A stretch of DNA of 64,000 nucleotides from a bacterium (GCA_030427705.1 JAUIBR010000020.1:51159-115158), one strand, 5' to 3'; counted from the first letter of the stretch, positions 36,417 to 45,168 are shown. Numbers and translations: made by a program. The notes: generated from the sequence alone by a model not told the origin.

Positions 36417-37616
36417 ATGAAAACGAAGCTTAACGCACTCGCTTTGATGTTTGTTTTGGTCTTCACGGCGTGTTCTGACGATGACGACAGCAACAACGCC
36501 AACAACACCAACAACCAGAACAACGTCAACAACTCGAACAATCAGAACAATTCGAACAATTCGAACAACGTTAACAACGTTAACAACTCGAATAACTCGA
36601 ATAACGCGAACAACGTCATGGACCCCGATCCGACGTGCGATAACTACTGCGACCTCGTCATGCAAAACTGCGCAGACGAGAACGCTCAGTACACATCGCG
36701 TCAGGAGTGCATGGACTATTGCGGGTCGGTAGCCGGCTGGGACACCGGTACGAAGGGCGAAACGGACACCAACACCATCGCGTGCCGTATCTATCACTCA
36801 AACCTCCCCGCTGCTGACAATCCCGGCGTCCACTGCGTGCATGCCGGACCAACGGGTGGCAATTTCTGTGGAACCTGGTGTGACAACTACTGCCAGCTAG
36901 CCCAGAAGAACTGCACTGGTGACAACTCGCTCTACAATAATGACGGCGAGTGCGAGACGGCGTGTGGTGGTTTCAACGCTACCGGACAAGCTGGTGACAC
37001 CACCTTCGATACGGTTCAGTGCCGCATCTACCACGCAGGTGCACCCGCATTGGGTCAGCCTGAACTCCACTGTCCACACGCGGCCGAGGAACCGACCTCC
37101 GAGTGCGTGTTGCTTCCCGACACGTTCGTCTTCCGCACGGACATGCCGTCGACGTACACCCGGGTTGACCGCGCTGGCATGCCAGCCATCAACACGGTGG
37201 TTATCACCAGCAAGGATGACTACAACGCGGCGGATCCTGTGGATGATGCAGCCGGAGACTTCGTCGACGAAATCGTTGCCTCAATTGGTGTGCTTCACAA
37301 CGCGCTCGACGATGACTTGACTGGGTTGTCGCTGACGCCGTGCACTACGGGCGCGAACGGAACCTGTGTCACCCAAGCTGGTCCAGCAGTCATCCCTGAC
37401 CACATTACCATCGACACCAGCACTAATCCGGGATTCCCGAACGGTCGTCGTTTGCCGGATCCTGTCATCGACATGACCCTGTCCCTGATTCTGCTCGACC
37501 AAACCGCGCATGACCTCAACACCCTCTTGGGCACCAACCCTGAAGAGAACGATCTAGGTGTCGAGGGCGCGTTCCTAACCTCATTCCCTTACTTGCACCC
37601 ACCGCACGAACCGTAG
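36417..37616 (+). CDS. Lipoprotein: Asn linker, Cys-rich repeats, DUF4331 C-half
   Basis: 399 residues. The lipid Cys is Cys19 (LVFTAC), followed by an acidic patch and a 42-residue Asn-rich tether. Two paralogous Cys-rich repeats of about 70 residues follow (YCDLVMQNC to HCVHAG, and YCQLAQKNC to HCPHAA), each with six or more Cys and an ACRIYH/QCRIYH core. The last 150 residues, with RVDRAGMPAINTVVI and FPNGRRLPDPVIDMTL, are the C-terminal half of DUF4331. The gene before it encodes the N-terminal half, so the pair looks like one domain over two secreted chains. Confidence 0.88.
   Translation: MKTKLNALALMFVLVFTACSDDDDSNNANNTNNQNNVNNSNNQNNSNNSNNVNNVNNSNNSNNANNVMDPDPTCDNYCDLVMQNCADENAQYTSRQECMDYCGSVAGWDTGTKGETDTNTIACRIYHSNLPAADNPGVHCVHAGPTGGNFCGTWCDNYCQLAQKNCTGDNSLYNNDGECETACGGFNATGQAGDTTFDTVQCRIYHAGAPALGQPELHCPHAAEEPTSECVLLPDTFVFRTDMPSTYTRVDRAGMPAINTVVITSKDDYNAADPVDDAAGDFVDEIVASIGVLHNALDDDLTGLSLTPCTTGANGTCVTQAGPAVIPDHITIDTSTNPGFPNGRRLPDPVIDMTLSLILLDQTAHDLNTLLGTNPEENDLGVEGAFLTSFPYLHPPHEP
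36489..36614 (+). repeat. Asn-codon repeat in lipoprotein linker
   Basis: Forty-two codons, mostly AAC-AAC followed by GTT, TCG or CAG, make up the tether after the lipid Cys. It is the same design as in the lipoprotein at 957-1934, although the folded parts are unrelated. Confidence 0.85.
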
Positions 37617-37647
37617 GCGGTAGATCCAAGAAGTCGAAAATGATAAG

Positions 37648-37678
37648 CCGGTGCTTGAGTATTCAAGCACCGGTTTTT
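37648..37678 (+). terminator. Intrinsic terminator directly before a start codon
   Basis: Perfect 11-bp stem, CCGGTGCTTGA (37648-37658) with TCAAGCACCGG (37663-37673), loop GTAT, then TTTTT. It closes the DUF4331 pair. The next gene's ATG comes two bases later, leaving no room for a separate ribosome site. Confidence 0.93.
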
Positions 37679-37680
37679 GT

Positions 37681-38994
37681 ATGAAACGAGCTTCTGTGTT
37701 TGCGATCGCAGCCTTGTGTTTCGCCTGCAACGACCAACCGCCAACCGAGACTCCTGATGTCCCGGTCCCGAAGGTGGAAAAGGCGAAGGTTGAGCTCCCG
37801 AAGGACATCAGCGACTCCGAAGCTGCTGCTCTAATCAAGACGCTCAAACAGGAAGCGGCCTTCTGGGAGAAAAAGGGCAATGAGGCCCCCAAAGACTGGC
37901 TCGCCTGGCAGCATGTGGCGGAGCGTCGAAAAAGCCTCGCCAGGCTGACCGGCTCGCTCGAAGAATACAAAAAGGCGGAAAAGGCTCTCGACATCGCATT
38001 TACCCGCGCGCCTGAAAATGTGGGACCTTTCGTGAGCCGGGCAGGATTGAACTTCTCGCTCCATCGATTCTCAGAAGTCGACGCCGATCTCGACGCTGCC
38101 GACCGTAAGATCATCAAGAACAATCGAGAAATCGCCCACCTCTTGGGTGTTCGTGGCGACCTCGCACTCCAGCGTGGCGACCTTGAAGGTGCTGCGCAGC
38201 TTTACGATGACTCCATCGAGAATGCGAAAACCCTCTCGACCTTCGCGCGCAAGGCCATCCTGAAGTCAAAGACGGGCCAACTCACACAAGCGGACGCGCT
38301 CCTTGAGGACGCGCTCAAAGCCGGTATATCCGCAGGAAAACTGGACATTGCGTGGGCTCACCTTCAGCTAGGTATCATCGACCTCGATAACGGCCGGACG
38401 GACGATGCACTCAAGCACTTTCAAGACGCAGACAGGGTCTTTTCGGGATGGTACCTCATCGAAGAGCACATCGCTGAATGCCACGCTATCAAAGGGGAAC
38501 TCGATATCGCGGAGAAGATGTATCGCGATATTATCGCTCGCACCGAAAAGGGCGAATTCATGGATGCGTTAGCTGATGTGATGGCTGAAAAGGGTAACGA
38601 GGCTGAGTCAAAGAAGTGGCGCCAGATGGCTGCGCAAGCCTATGAGAAAGACATCACGCTCTACCCAAGCGCGGCCTATGGCCATGCGCTCGATCATTAC
38701 CTCAGCGAAGACCCCGCGCGCGCTCTCGAGTTTGCGCGAAAGAACGTCGAACTCCGCGCTGGCCCCGAAGCCAAAAGTGCGCTCGTTCAGGCCCTCATTG
38801 CCAATCAGCAGTACGATGAGGCGCAAGCCACGGTAGAGGAGATTGAACAAACTCCTTGGTCCACCTACGACTTTCACATCTCAGCCTATTGTGTGGCAAC
38901 AAAGCTGAACAAGGCCGACCGGGCGGCAGTCCACAAAGAGAAAGCAACAGCGCTTAACCCCAATAACTTCGAAGAGAACGCCAAATGTGAGTAG
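37681..38994 (+). CDS. TPR lipoprotein
   Basis: 437 residues from the ATG chosen here: MKRASVFAIAALCFAC is a clean lipoprotein signal (lipid Cys16). A GTG-led frame 30 bases upstream runs through the terminator and is disfavoured. The mature part is helical throughout with about eight TPR-like pairs (KALDIAFTRAPENVGPFVS, DALLEDALKAGISAGKLD, DALKHFQDADRVFSG). It has no Shine-Dalgarno because a terminator ends two bases before the ATG. A role in outer-membrane assembly or protein scaffolding is possible, but there is no direct evidence. Confidence 0.83.
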   Translation: MKRASVFAIAALCFACNDQPPTETPDVPVPKVEKAKVELPKDISDSEAAALIKTLKQEAAFWEKKGNEAPKDWLAWQHVAERRKSLARLTGSLEEYKKAEKALDIAFTRAPENVGPFVSRAGLNFSLHRFSEVDADLDAADRKIIKNNREIAHLLGVRGDLALQRGDLEGAAQLYDDSIENAKTLSTFARKAILKSKTGQLTQADALLEDALKAGISAGKLDIAWAHLQLGIIDLDNGRTDDALKHFQDADRVFSGWYLIEEHIAECHAIKGELDIAEKMYRDIIARTEKGEFMDALADVMAEKGNEAESKKWRQMAAQAYEKDITLYPSAAYGHALDHYLSEDPARALEFARKNVELRAGPEAKSALVQALIANQQYDEAQATVEEIEQTPWSTYDFHISAYCVATKLNKADRAAVHKEKATALNPNNFEENAKCE

Positions 38995-39111
38995 CCTTGG
39001 TGTTTCACAAGAGATTCACAGGAGTCTCACACACCTTTGACCACATGCTCCTTCGATGTTCATTCGACCACCGTAGTGTGGCTCTCGTAACGCACACTTA
39101 CGGAGGTCATC

Positions 39112-39315
39112 ATGCGTAACATCGAAACCATCAAGCAATCGCTCACCCAACTTCACAACGACGAGTCCGGAGCAACCGCGACGGAATACATCATCCTTCT
39201 GGTGCTCATCGCTTGCTTCTGCATCGCAGTCGTCAAAGCATTCGGGAGCACGGTTTCCTCGAAGTTCGAGGCCGCTCAGAAGAAGGTCGAGGAAGACGTT
39301 ACGTTCGGCTCATAG
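39112..39315 (+). CDS. Flp/TadE-like pilin
   Basis: 67 residues with a strong GGAGGT site 7 bases before the ATG. The pattern ESGATATEYIILLVLIACF, with a Glu five residues into the hydrophobic stretch, is that of type IVb Flp pilins, cleaved after Gly by TadV-type peptidases. The rest is a short charged tail. No tad or cpa genes are nearby, so it is an orphan subunit here. Confidence 0.85.
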   Translation: MRNIETIKQSLTQLHNDESGATATEYIILLVLIACFCIAVVKAFGSTVSSKFEAAQKKVEEDVTFGS

Positions 39316-39316
39316 C

Positions 39317-40288
39317 CTAAACGTCAGTATGCGACTCAATCGAGGGCTGCTTCGACCACAGGACGTGGTCAGGCAGCTCTTCTTTTTTGAGGCCCCACAG
39401 ACGGTTTGTCAGGCAAACCGGGGCGCCTCCGCCTTTCCCGTACAGCTCATCCATCGGCAACCGAACCACCTCCAAATCGAGGTTTCGCAGCGCCTGTTCC
39501 GTAGACTTCGTGACGGTGTCGCTAGCCAGCACCTTGTCCCGCACCTGCACAGAGTTGGGGTCCGACTTCAATGAATCACGTTTCGTGATCTTGTGGATGT
39601 CCGCATTGGGACCCATGAACGCGGTCAAACGCTCAAGCTCGCCAGGAAGCAGCGCTTCTGGGCAGACCAGCACCATCTGGCGCCAACGCTCATCCTGCTC
39701 TCCAAGGCGCGGAGGCATGACCGGGCCGTGGTACACATTGAGGAACGTGTTGCCGTGGAACCACGGGTCAGCATGGAAATGAATCTGAATATGTTCGTCG
39801 CTCAGTAAATGCGCGACCTCGCCGTACGCCCGAGCCTCGGTCCGACGAAAACGGCCTGAGCCAAATGTATGGATGACGCGACCGTCGTGCGTGCGAATCG
39901 CGTCGCCCTGAGCCTCCCAGGTCACAGCGAGCCTATGAGTTTTGAATCCCAGACCTTCCATAAATCCACCAACCCAATCGGCCTCAGGCTGACGGTGTTC
40001 TCCTGCCATGGTTGGCAATACGAATCGCGCCGCACCGTCCTTGTCTCGCCAAAACTCGCCGGCCTCGGCGCAGTATGGCAGGCCCGTCAGGTTCTCGCGC
40101 GGGTTCGGCGGGATGACCAAGACCTCACCACCGGCTTCCACGATCGCGTTCGCCAATGCCGTCCACTCCTCGCGAGCGCGCACGGGATTCACCGGCGAGG
40201 CTCCAAGCGAGTTTGCATTGGTTTTGCCCCGTAGCGCCCAATCGCGGCGTGGAGGGGACATCAAGAACACTGGTTGGTCTGGCTGCAT
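39317..40288 (-). CDS. Amidinotransferase/DDAH-fold enzyme
   Basis: 323 residues. The pentein fold is indicated by the N-terminal motif FLMSPP, the WEAQGDAI segment (acidic residues that hold the guanidine), FHGNTFLNV with a candidate His, and the C-terminal Cys in GKGGGAPVCLTNRLWG. This is the layout of arginine deiminases, amidinotransferases and dimethylarginine hydrolases. The substrate is probably an arginine-like guanidine compound, but the family has many activities. The ATG lies 3 bp after the PPK2 stop, so both are in one operon. Confidence 0.85.
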   Translation of the reverse strand: MQPDQPVFLMSPPRRDWALRGKTNANSLGASPVNPVRAREEWTALANAIVEAGGEVLVIPPNPRENLTGLPYCAEAGEFWRDKDGAARFVLPTMAGEHRQPEADWVGGFMEGLGFKTHRLAVTWEAQGDAIRTHDGRVIHTFGSGRFRRTEARAYGEVAHLLSDEHIQIHFHADPWFHGNTFLNVYHGPVMPPRLGEQDERWRQMVLVCPEALLPGELERLTAFMGPNADIHKITKRDSLKSDPNSVQVRDKVLASDTVTKSTEQALRNLDLEVVRLPMDELYGKGGGAPVCLTNRLWGLKKEELPDHVLWSKQPSIESHTDV

Positions 40289-40291
40289 GGA

Positions 40292-41122
40292 TTACTCGAT
40301 GACGATGTCGTCTAAACCTTCTTCTGGCTCTGGGTACTTCATATCCAAGGAGCGCAGATGTTCCAACACGATCGTGCTGATCGCATAGTTACGAAACCAC
40401 TTACGGTCCGCAGGAATGGCATACCATGGGGCGCAATCGGTCGATGTCTCTTTCATCGCAACTTCAAACGCCTCGCGATAGTCGTCCCAAAGTTCGCGTT
40501 CAGCGAGATCGCCTACGTTGAACTTCCAATGGCGTTCGGGGTCGTCCAATCGCGCCTGAAGTCGCTCTTTCTGCTCGTCCTTCGAGATGTTGAGGAAGAA
40601 CTTAATGACGGTGGTTCCTTCGTCATAGAGCATCTCTTCAAAGTTACGGATATGCTTATAACGCTTGGACCAAACGCCCTTCGGCACCAAGTCATGCACC
40701 CGGACAACCAGCACGTCTTCGTAGTGGCTACGATTGAAGATGGTGATGTGACCATCCTGCGGCGTGTGATGGTGAATACGCCAAAGGTAGTCGTGCGCCA
40801 GCTCTTCTTCGGACGGCTTGCCAAATGGATGAACCGTGACTCCAGCCGGGTTTAACGCACCAAACGTCTTGCGAATCGCGCCGTCTTTCCCGCCGGTGTC
40901 CGTGGCCTGCAGCACCACAAGCACGCTGCGCTTGCTCTCGGCGTATAGCAGATACTGAAGATGCTTAAGCTCCTCCAGATTTTCGAGATGCTTCGCCTCT
41001 GCAACTTCCCGCTCAATCTTCTCGCCGTCAGGCCCGCGCCGGTCCCGCGGGTCAAGTTTGGAGAGATCAAAATCATCGGGGTCGACCCGAAGCCACTTTG
41101 GATACTCAGATGCCATCGTCAT
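40292..41122 (-). CDS. ppk2: Polyphosphate kinase 2
   Basis: 276 residues. Walker A is QATDTGGKDGAIR (about 76-88). YLWRIHHHTPQDGHITIFNRSHYEDVLVVRVH holds the Walker B strand and lid, and RLDDPERHWKFN matches the PPK2 nucleotide-lid region. The short single-domain form is PPK2 class I or III-like, using polyphosphate to phosphorylate AMP, ADP or GDP. The class cannot be settled by eye. MTMASE offers two starts. It precedes the amidinotransferase-fold gene by 3 bp. Confidence 0.93.
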   Translation of the reverse strand: MTMASEYPKWLRVDPDDFDLSKLDPRDRRGPDGEKIEREVAEAKHLENLEELKHLQYLLYAESKRSVLVVLQATDTGGKDGAIRKTFGALNPAGVTVHPFGKPSEEELAHDYLWRIHHHTPQDGHITIFNRSHYEDVLVVRVHDLVPKGVWSKRYKHIRNFEEMLYDEGTTVIKFFLNISKDEQKERLQARLDDPERHWKFNVGDLAERELWDDYREAFEVAMKETSTDCAPWYAIPADRKWFRNYAISTIVLEHLRSLDMKYPEPEEGLDDIVIE

Positions 41123-41250
41123 ACCTGTTTTGGTGAAGGACTGAGGATTGATCCCCCTCGCCGATATTGCAACAGCAACACTTGCTGTGTACCTTGCGCG
41201 CGTCTTGGGATACCCAGCACAAAAGCGCGAAAGCGCGCCAGCGAAGCGAC

Positions 41251-41437
41251 GCCAGCCCGAAGGGCGACACCAGCCCGAAGGGCGACACCAGCCCGAAGGG
41301 CGACACCAGCCCGAAGGGCGACACCAGCCCGAAGGGCGACACCAGCCCGAAGGGCGACACCAGCCCGAAGGGCGACACCCGACACCAGCCCGAAGGGCGA
41401 CACCAGCCCGAAGGGCGACACCAGCCCGAAGGGCGAC
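41251..41437. repeat. 18-bp tandem repeat (10 units) upstream of prfC
   Basis: Ten near-identical copies of ACCAGCCCGAAGGGCGAC (first unit begins GCC), units 1-7 contiguous, then a 7-base ACCCGAC insert, then units 8-10. Each unit holds the small palindrome GCCC-GAA-GGGC. The flanks on both sides share the related sequence CCAGCGAAGCGA. The array ends 23 bases before the prfC ATG. It has no spacers, so it is not a CRISPR. Confidence 0.9.
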
Positions 41438-41460
41438 GCCAGCGAAGCGAAGAGTAGTAG

Positions 41461-43095
41461 ATGAGTGATTTGAGCCCCAAAGTCCTGAATCGGGAAGTCG
41501 ACCGCCGTCGAACCTTCGCGATTATCTCCCACCCGGATGCCGGTAAAACGACGCTGACGGAAAAGCTGCTCTTGTACGGTGGTGCGATTCACCTTGCAGG
41601 TAGCGTCAAGTCGCGTCGCGCGGCGAAGCACGCGATCTCGGACTGGATGGAGTTGGAGCAGCAACGCGGTATCTCGATTACGTCATCGGTGCTGCAATTC
41701 CCGTACAAAAACTATCAGGTCAACCTGCTGGACACGCCAGGCCACGCCGACTTCTCGGAAGACACCTATCGTACGCTCGCAGCTGCTGACAGCGCGGTGA
41801 TGCTCATCGACGTCGCAAAAGGCGTCGAGCCTCAGACCGAGAAACTGTTCAAAGTCTGCCGGATGCGAAAGCTCCCAATCTTCACGTTTGTCAACAAGAT
41901 GGACCGTGAAGGACGTAATCCACTAGAGCTGCTCGAAGAGGTGGAAAACCTCCTCAAAATCAAGTCGTACCCCGTCAACTGGCCCATCGGTATGGGCAAG
42001 ACGTTCCGCGGCGTTTACGACCGAACGAAAGGCAAAGTGCTTCTGTTCGACTCGGAAGGAACACATGGTGAAGCGCGAGTTAAGGTCGAGGAAATCGACC
42101 TCGATTCGCAGCGACTTCGCGACCTGCTTGGACCAAACCGCTACGCAGAAGTCGTCGAAGAAATCGAACTTCTGGAGATCGCGGGAGACGAGTTCAGCCT
42201 CGAACAAGTTCGAGCTGGCGAATTGACCCCCGTGTTCTTTGGTTCAGCAATGACCAACTTCGGTGTCGAGCCGTTCCTGGAACACTTTGTGGAATTGGCA
42301 CCGTCACCCGCAGAGCTGTCGGACCTTCAGGTCGACCCAAAGTCATTGGACTTTTCAGGCTTCGTCTTCAAGATTCAAGCGAACATGAATCCAGCACACC
42401 GCGACCGTCTCGCTTTTGTGCGCATCATGTCGGGCCGATTCGAAAAGGACATGCAGGCCAAGCTCGTCCGCGAGAAACGCAATATCAAACTGGCTTATCC
42501 TCAATCGATGATGGCCAACGATCGCGACACGGTCATGCAAGCCTACGCGGGCGATATCATCGGTCTGTATGACCCTGGGACGTTTCGCATTGGTGACACG
42601 ATCTGCACTGGCGGCGACGTAGCTTTCACCGGCATTCCGCGCTTCTCTCCGGAGCACTTTGCTGTCGTGGAAATCAAAGACGCGTTGAAGCGAAAACAGC
42701 TGACCAAGGGGCTGGACCAGCTCAGCGAAGAAGGCGCGATCCAGGTGTTCCGAAACCCATTCTTGGGCGACATGGACGCCGTCGTTGGCGCCGTTGGTAT
42801 GCTGCAGTTTGAGGTGCTCAAGTTCCGATTGGAGAACGAGTACAACGTCAAGATTCAGCTACGAAACCTCCCGTTCCAGCACGCACGCTGGGTGGAGGGC
42901 GAGTTCGACCAAGCGAAGTTCGACCGTCAGGATTACACGAAGGTCCTCATCGACAGGGACGGCCTGCCGATGTTGTTGTTCCGTAACGATTGGGCGCTCA
43001 GTTACTGTCGCACCAATTACCCCGATCTGGAGTTTCTCCCGAACCCACCCGGCACGCCTGGTCTGGAAGAGCTCCACGGGAAGTTTGAGTTTTGA
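41461..43095 (+). CDS. prfC: Peptide chain release factor 3
   Basis: 544 residues, the normal length for RF3. G1 is SHPDAGKTTLTEK (23-35), with GGAIHLAGSVKSR, RGISITSSVLQF, DTPGHADF and FVNKMDRE further on; the C-terminal two-thirds match the RF3 domains (GIPRFSPEHFAVVEIKD, VGAVGMLQFEVLKFRLENEY). RF3 is the GTPase that releases RF1 and RF2 after peptide release. Upstream lies the 18-bp repeat array, so its promoter or leader is repeat-rich. The next gene starts in the stop codon. Confidence 0.96.
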   Translation: MSDLSPKVLNREVDRRRTFAIISHPDAGKTTLTEKLLLYGGAIHLAGSVKSRRAAKHAISDWMELEQQRGISITSSVLQFPYKNYQVNLLDTPGHADFSEDTYRTLAAADSAVMLIDVAKGVEPQTEKLFKVCRMRKLPIFTFVNKMDREGRNPLELLEEVENLLKIKSYPVNWPIGMGKTFRGVYDRTKGKVLLFDSEGTHGEARVKVEEIDLDSQRLRDLLGPNRYAEVVEEIELLEIAGDEFSLEQVRAGELTPVFFGSAMTNFGVEPFLEHFVELAPSPAELSDLQVDPKSLDFSGFVFKIQANMNPAHRDRLAFVRIMSGRFEKDMQAKLVREKRNIKLAYPQSMMANDRDTVMQAYAGDIIGLYDPGTFRIGDTICTGGDVAFTGIPRFSPEHFAVVEIKDALKRKQLTKGLDQLSEEGAIQVFRNPFLGDMDAVVGAVGMLQFEVLKFRLENEYNVKIQLRNLPFQHARWVEGEFDQAKFDRQDYTKVLIDRDGLPMLLFRNDWALSYCRTNYPDLEFLPNPPGTPGLEELHGKFEF

Positions 43096-45158
43096 TGGCA
43101 CGCACGTTGGTCTTTCGCGTTCCTCTGGAGGAACCACAGCCCACCCTGCTTGAGCTCCTAAAGCGAAGCTGGCCCGAGGGTACGACCGCGCAGATTCAAA
43201 CTCTGTTTGATTCTGGGCGAGTTCGTGTAGACGACCGCGTCTCCAAGAACCCCGATAAACAACCCGAACCCGAAGAAGTCTGCGAGATCGACGTACCTGC
43301 TGGCGAGCAGACCTTCGGCTTTCCCGAAGTCGAGGAATTGGCCCGTGGTGAAGGATGGATTGTCATCGAGAAACCACGCGGACTTCCGGCCGAATTGAAC
43401 CGCGATGACCCGGTCAACCCGGTGTTGTTCATGGCCGACGCCGTTGGGGCAGACCGCGAGACGTTTACACCCGTCTGGACAATGGACGCGACCATGGGAG
43501 GTCCCTGGTTGTGCGCGACGGACGCCCCCACTGCCATCGAGCTTCGAAAGCAGTGTTCGTCCGGCGAAATCGTGATGACTTGGACCGCGATCTGCGTCGC
43601 GCCTGCAGTCGCGGCCGGGATGTGGACACATGACGATGTCCGCATCCAATACGCAACCACGCGTATGCAAGACGGACTGGCTGAACTTCAGCTGACCCCT
43701 CAGTTTGACGGCAAATCCGTCGACCCTGTGCCCTTCCTGCTGGACGCGCTGGAGCACCAAGGCTGCCCCATCGTCGGGGCACGCTCACACGGAGGTCACC
43801 TGACCGAAGGCGGAATGCGACTGCGATTGATGGCTCTGGTCAACTCGGACCAATCGATGGCGCATAGCTGGAACCCACGTGGCGATTGGTGGCCAAAGCA
43901 CCCGGTGATTGAGGTTCGAGAGGTCGAACTAGAACTGCCGGCCTCTGACGAAGGCTCATGGCCGACGCTTCAGGTCTCCCATACGACGTTGGATGTCATT
44001 GCACAAAAAGGACATCCATGGGTGATTGCGGACAAAGACACCGGTGACCGCCGCGGCATCAAGCCAGGTCGACTGGTGCAGCTTCGCACCAAGAACGGCC
44101 GAACCGGGCCCTTTGCCATCATCGAAGGCGACGGCGAGCTTGCTGCGCGCGTCTGGGGCGAAGATGAGGAATCCATCACCGACTTCCACGAGGAAGTCTT
44201 GCTGCGACTGGACGAGGCGATCGCAAGGCGCTCAAGTCTGTTTGCAGACCTTACGCATAGTGATGCTATCCGTTTGGTCCACGCCGAAAACGATGCCCTG
44301 CCCGGATTCTATTTGGACCGCCTGGGTCCCATCTTCCGAGCGACGGTCGCCGGCGGCGCATCCTACGCATTCCGCAAATACATCTACGACAGCCTGGCGG
44401 ACTCCGACCCACACATGACCATCCTCGAGACGGTCCACACCGAGGACATCCGGTCGAACAAGAACAAACTGCCCCAAGCCCGCATGGTTCGTGGCTCGGC
44501 AAGCTATGTTCATCCTGGCAAGCGCATGGTCATTCGGGAACACGGTCTAAAGTATTGGATCGACCCATGGGAAGGCATCGACGTTGGATTCTTCCACGAC
44601 CAACGCGACAATCGCGCCGAGCTGCTTGAATGCGTACAGCCAGGCGAACACTGGTTGAACCTCTTCTGCCACACCGGCGCATTCAGCGTGGCCCTGCGTT
44701 CCGTGGGCGCGACGGTCGTCTCGAACGACCTGTCGAAGCGCTACCTTGAGTGGCTTGATGACAATTTGGACCTCAACGGCTTTGAAGACGGAAACGAAAA
44801 CGTCGCCGAAGATGCCCGCGCGTACTTGGATCGCACCGATGCCATGTTTGACGGCATTATCGTCGACCCCCCAACTGCTGCCCGCAGCGATGAAGGCTTC
44901 TGGTCCATTCGCAAACACTACGAAGACCATCTGGTCCAGTGTTTTGAGCACCTGAACCCCGGCGGTCGCATGCTGGTCTGCCGCAACGATCGCAAGAAGA
45001 CCAAGTCCCTCAAGTCGCTGGTGGAAGCCGCCGCCGAATGCGCAGGCCGAAAGATCGCGTCCACGACAAACGCCCCGCCATCACTGGATTTTCCTGTTTC
45101 GGCGTCCTTCCCCGAAGGCACGAAATTCGAAGCCCTCTGGGTCAGCACCAAGCAATAG
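43095..45158 (+). CDS. Fusion: degenerate RluA-like domain plus RlmI-type methyltransferase
   Basis: 687 residues, ATG sharing a base with the prfC stop. An S4-like N-terminus (about 1-70) and an RluA-like pseudouridine synthase fold (about 80-290) come first; the catalytic motif HRLDxxTSG reads WTMDATMGG (128-136), keeping Asp131 but losing the usual His-Arg. Next is a PUA domain (KGHPWVIADKDTGDRRGIK, about 305-370) and a SAM methyltransferase of the RlmI type with FHDQRDNR, NLFCHTGAFSVAL (about 520) and IIVDPPTAARS (about 588). The methyltransferase probably acts on 23S rRNA cytosine by family; the first part may only bind rRNA. Confidence 0.85.
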   Translation: MARTLVFRVPLEEPQPTLLELLKRSWPEGTTAQIQTLFDSGRVRVDDRVSKNPDKQPEPEEVCEIDVPAGEQTFGFPEVEELARGEGWIVIEKPRGLPAELNRDDPVNPVLFMADAVGADRETFTPVWTMDATMGGPWLCATDAPTAIELRKQCSSGEIVMTWTAICVAPAVAAGMWTHDDVRIQYATTRMQDGLAELQLTPQFDGKSVDPVPFLLDALEHQGCPIVGARSHGGHLTEGGMRLRLMALVNSDQSMAHSWNPRGDWWPKHPVIEVREVELELPASDEGSWPTLQVSHTTLDVIAQKGHPWVIADKDTGDRRGIKPGRLVQLRTKNGRTGPFAIIEGDGELAARVWGEDEESITDFHEEVLLRLDEAIARRSSLFADLTHSDAIRLVHAENDALPGFYLDRLGPIFRATVAGGASYAFRKYIYDSLADSDPHMTILETVHTEDIRSNKNKLPQARMVRGSASYVHPGKRMVIREHGLKYWIDPWEGIDVGFFHDQRDNRAELLECVQPGEHWLNLFCHTGAFSVALRSVGATVVSNDLSKRYLEWLDDNLDLNGFEDGNENVAEDARAYLDRTDAMFDGIIVDPPTAARSDEGFWSIRKHYEDHLVQCFEHLNPGGRMLVCRNDRKKTKSLKSLVEAAAECAGRKIASTTNAPPSLDFPVSASFPEGTKFEALWVSTKQ

Positions 45159-45168
45159 TCAAAGATGG

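Noticed and set aside
41251..41437. CRISPR array
   Set aside because: Units follow one another without variable spacers, and no cas genes are present.
41167..41457. Repeat protein (SPKGD)n from the 18-bp array, and its reverse-frame versions
   Set aside because: The 7-base insert breaks the repeat peptide frame, all six frames stay open only because the unit lacks stops, and no ribosome site or conserved end is seen. Treated as non-coding repeat DNA.
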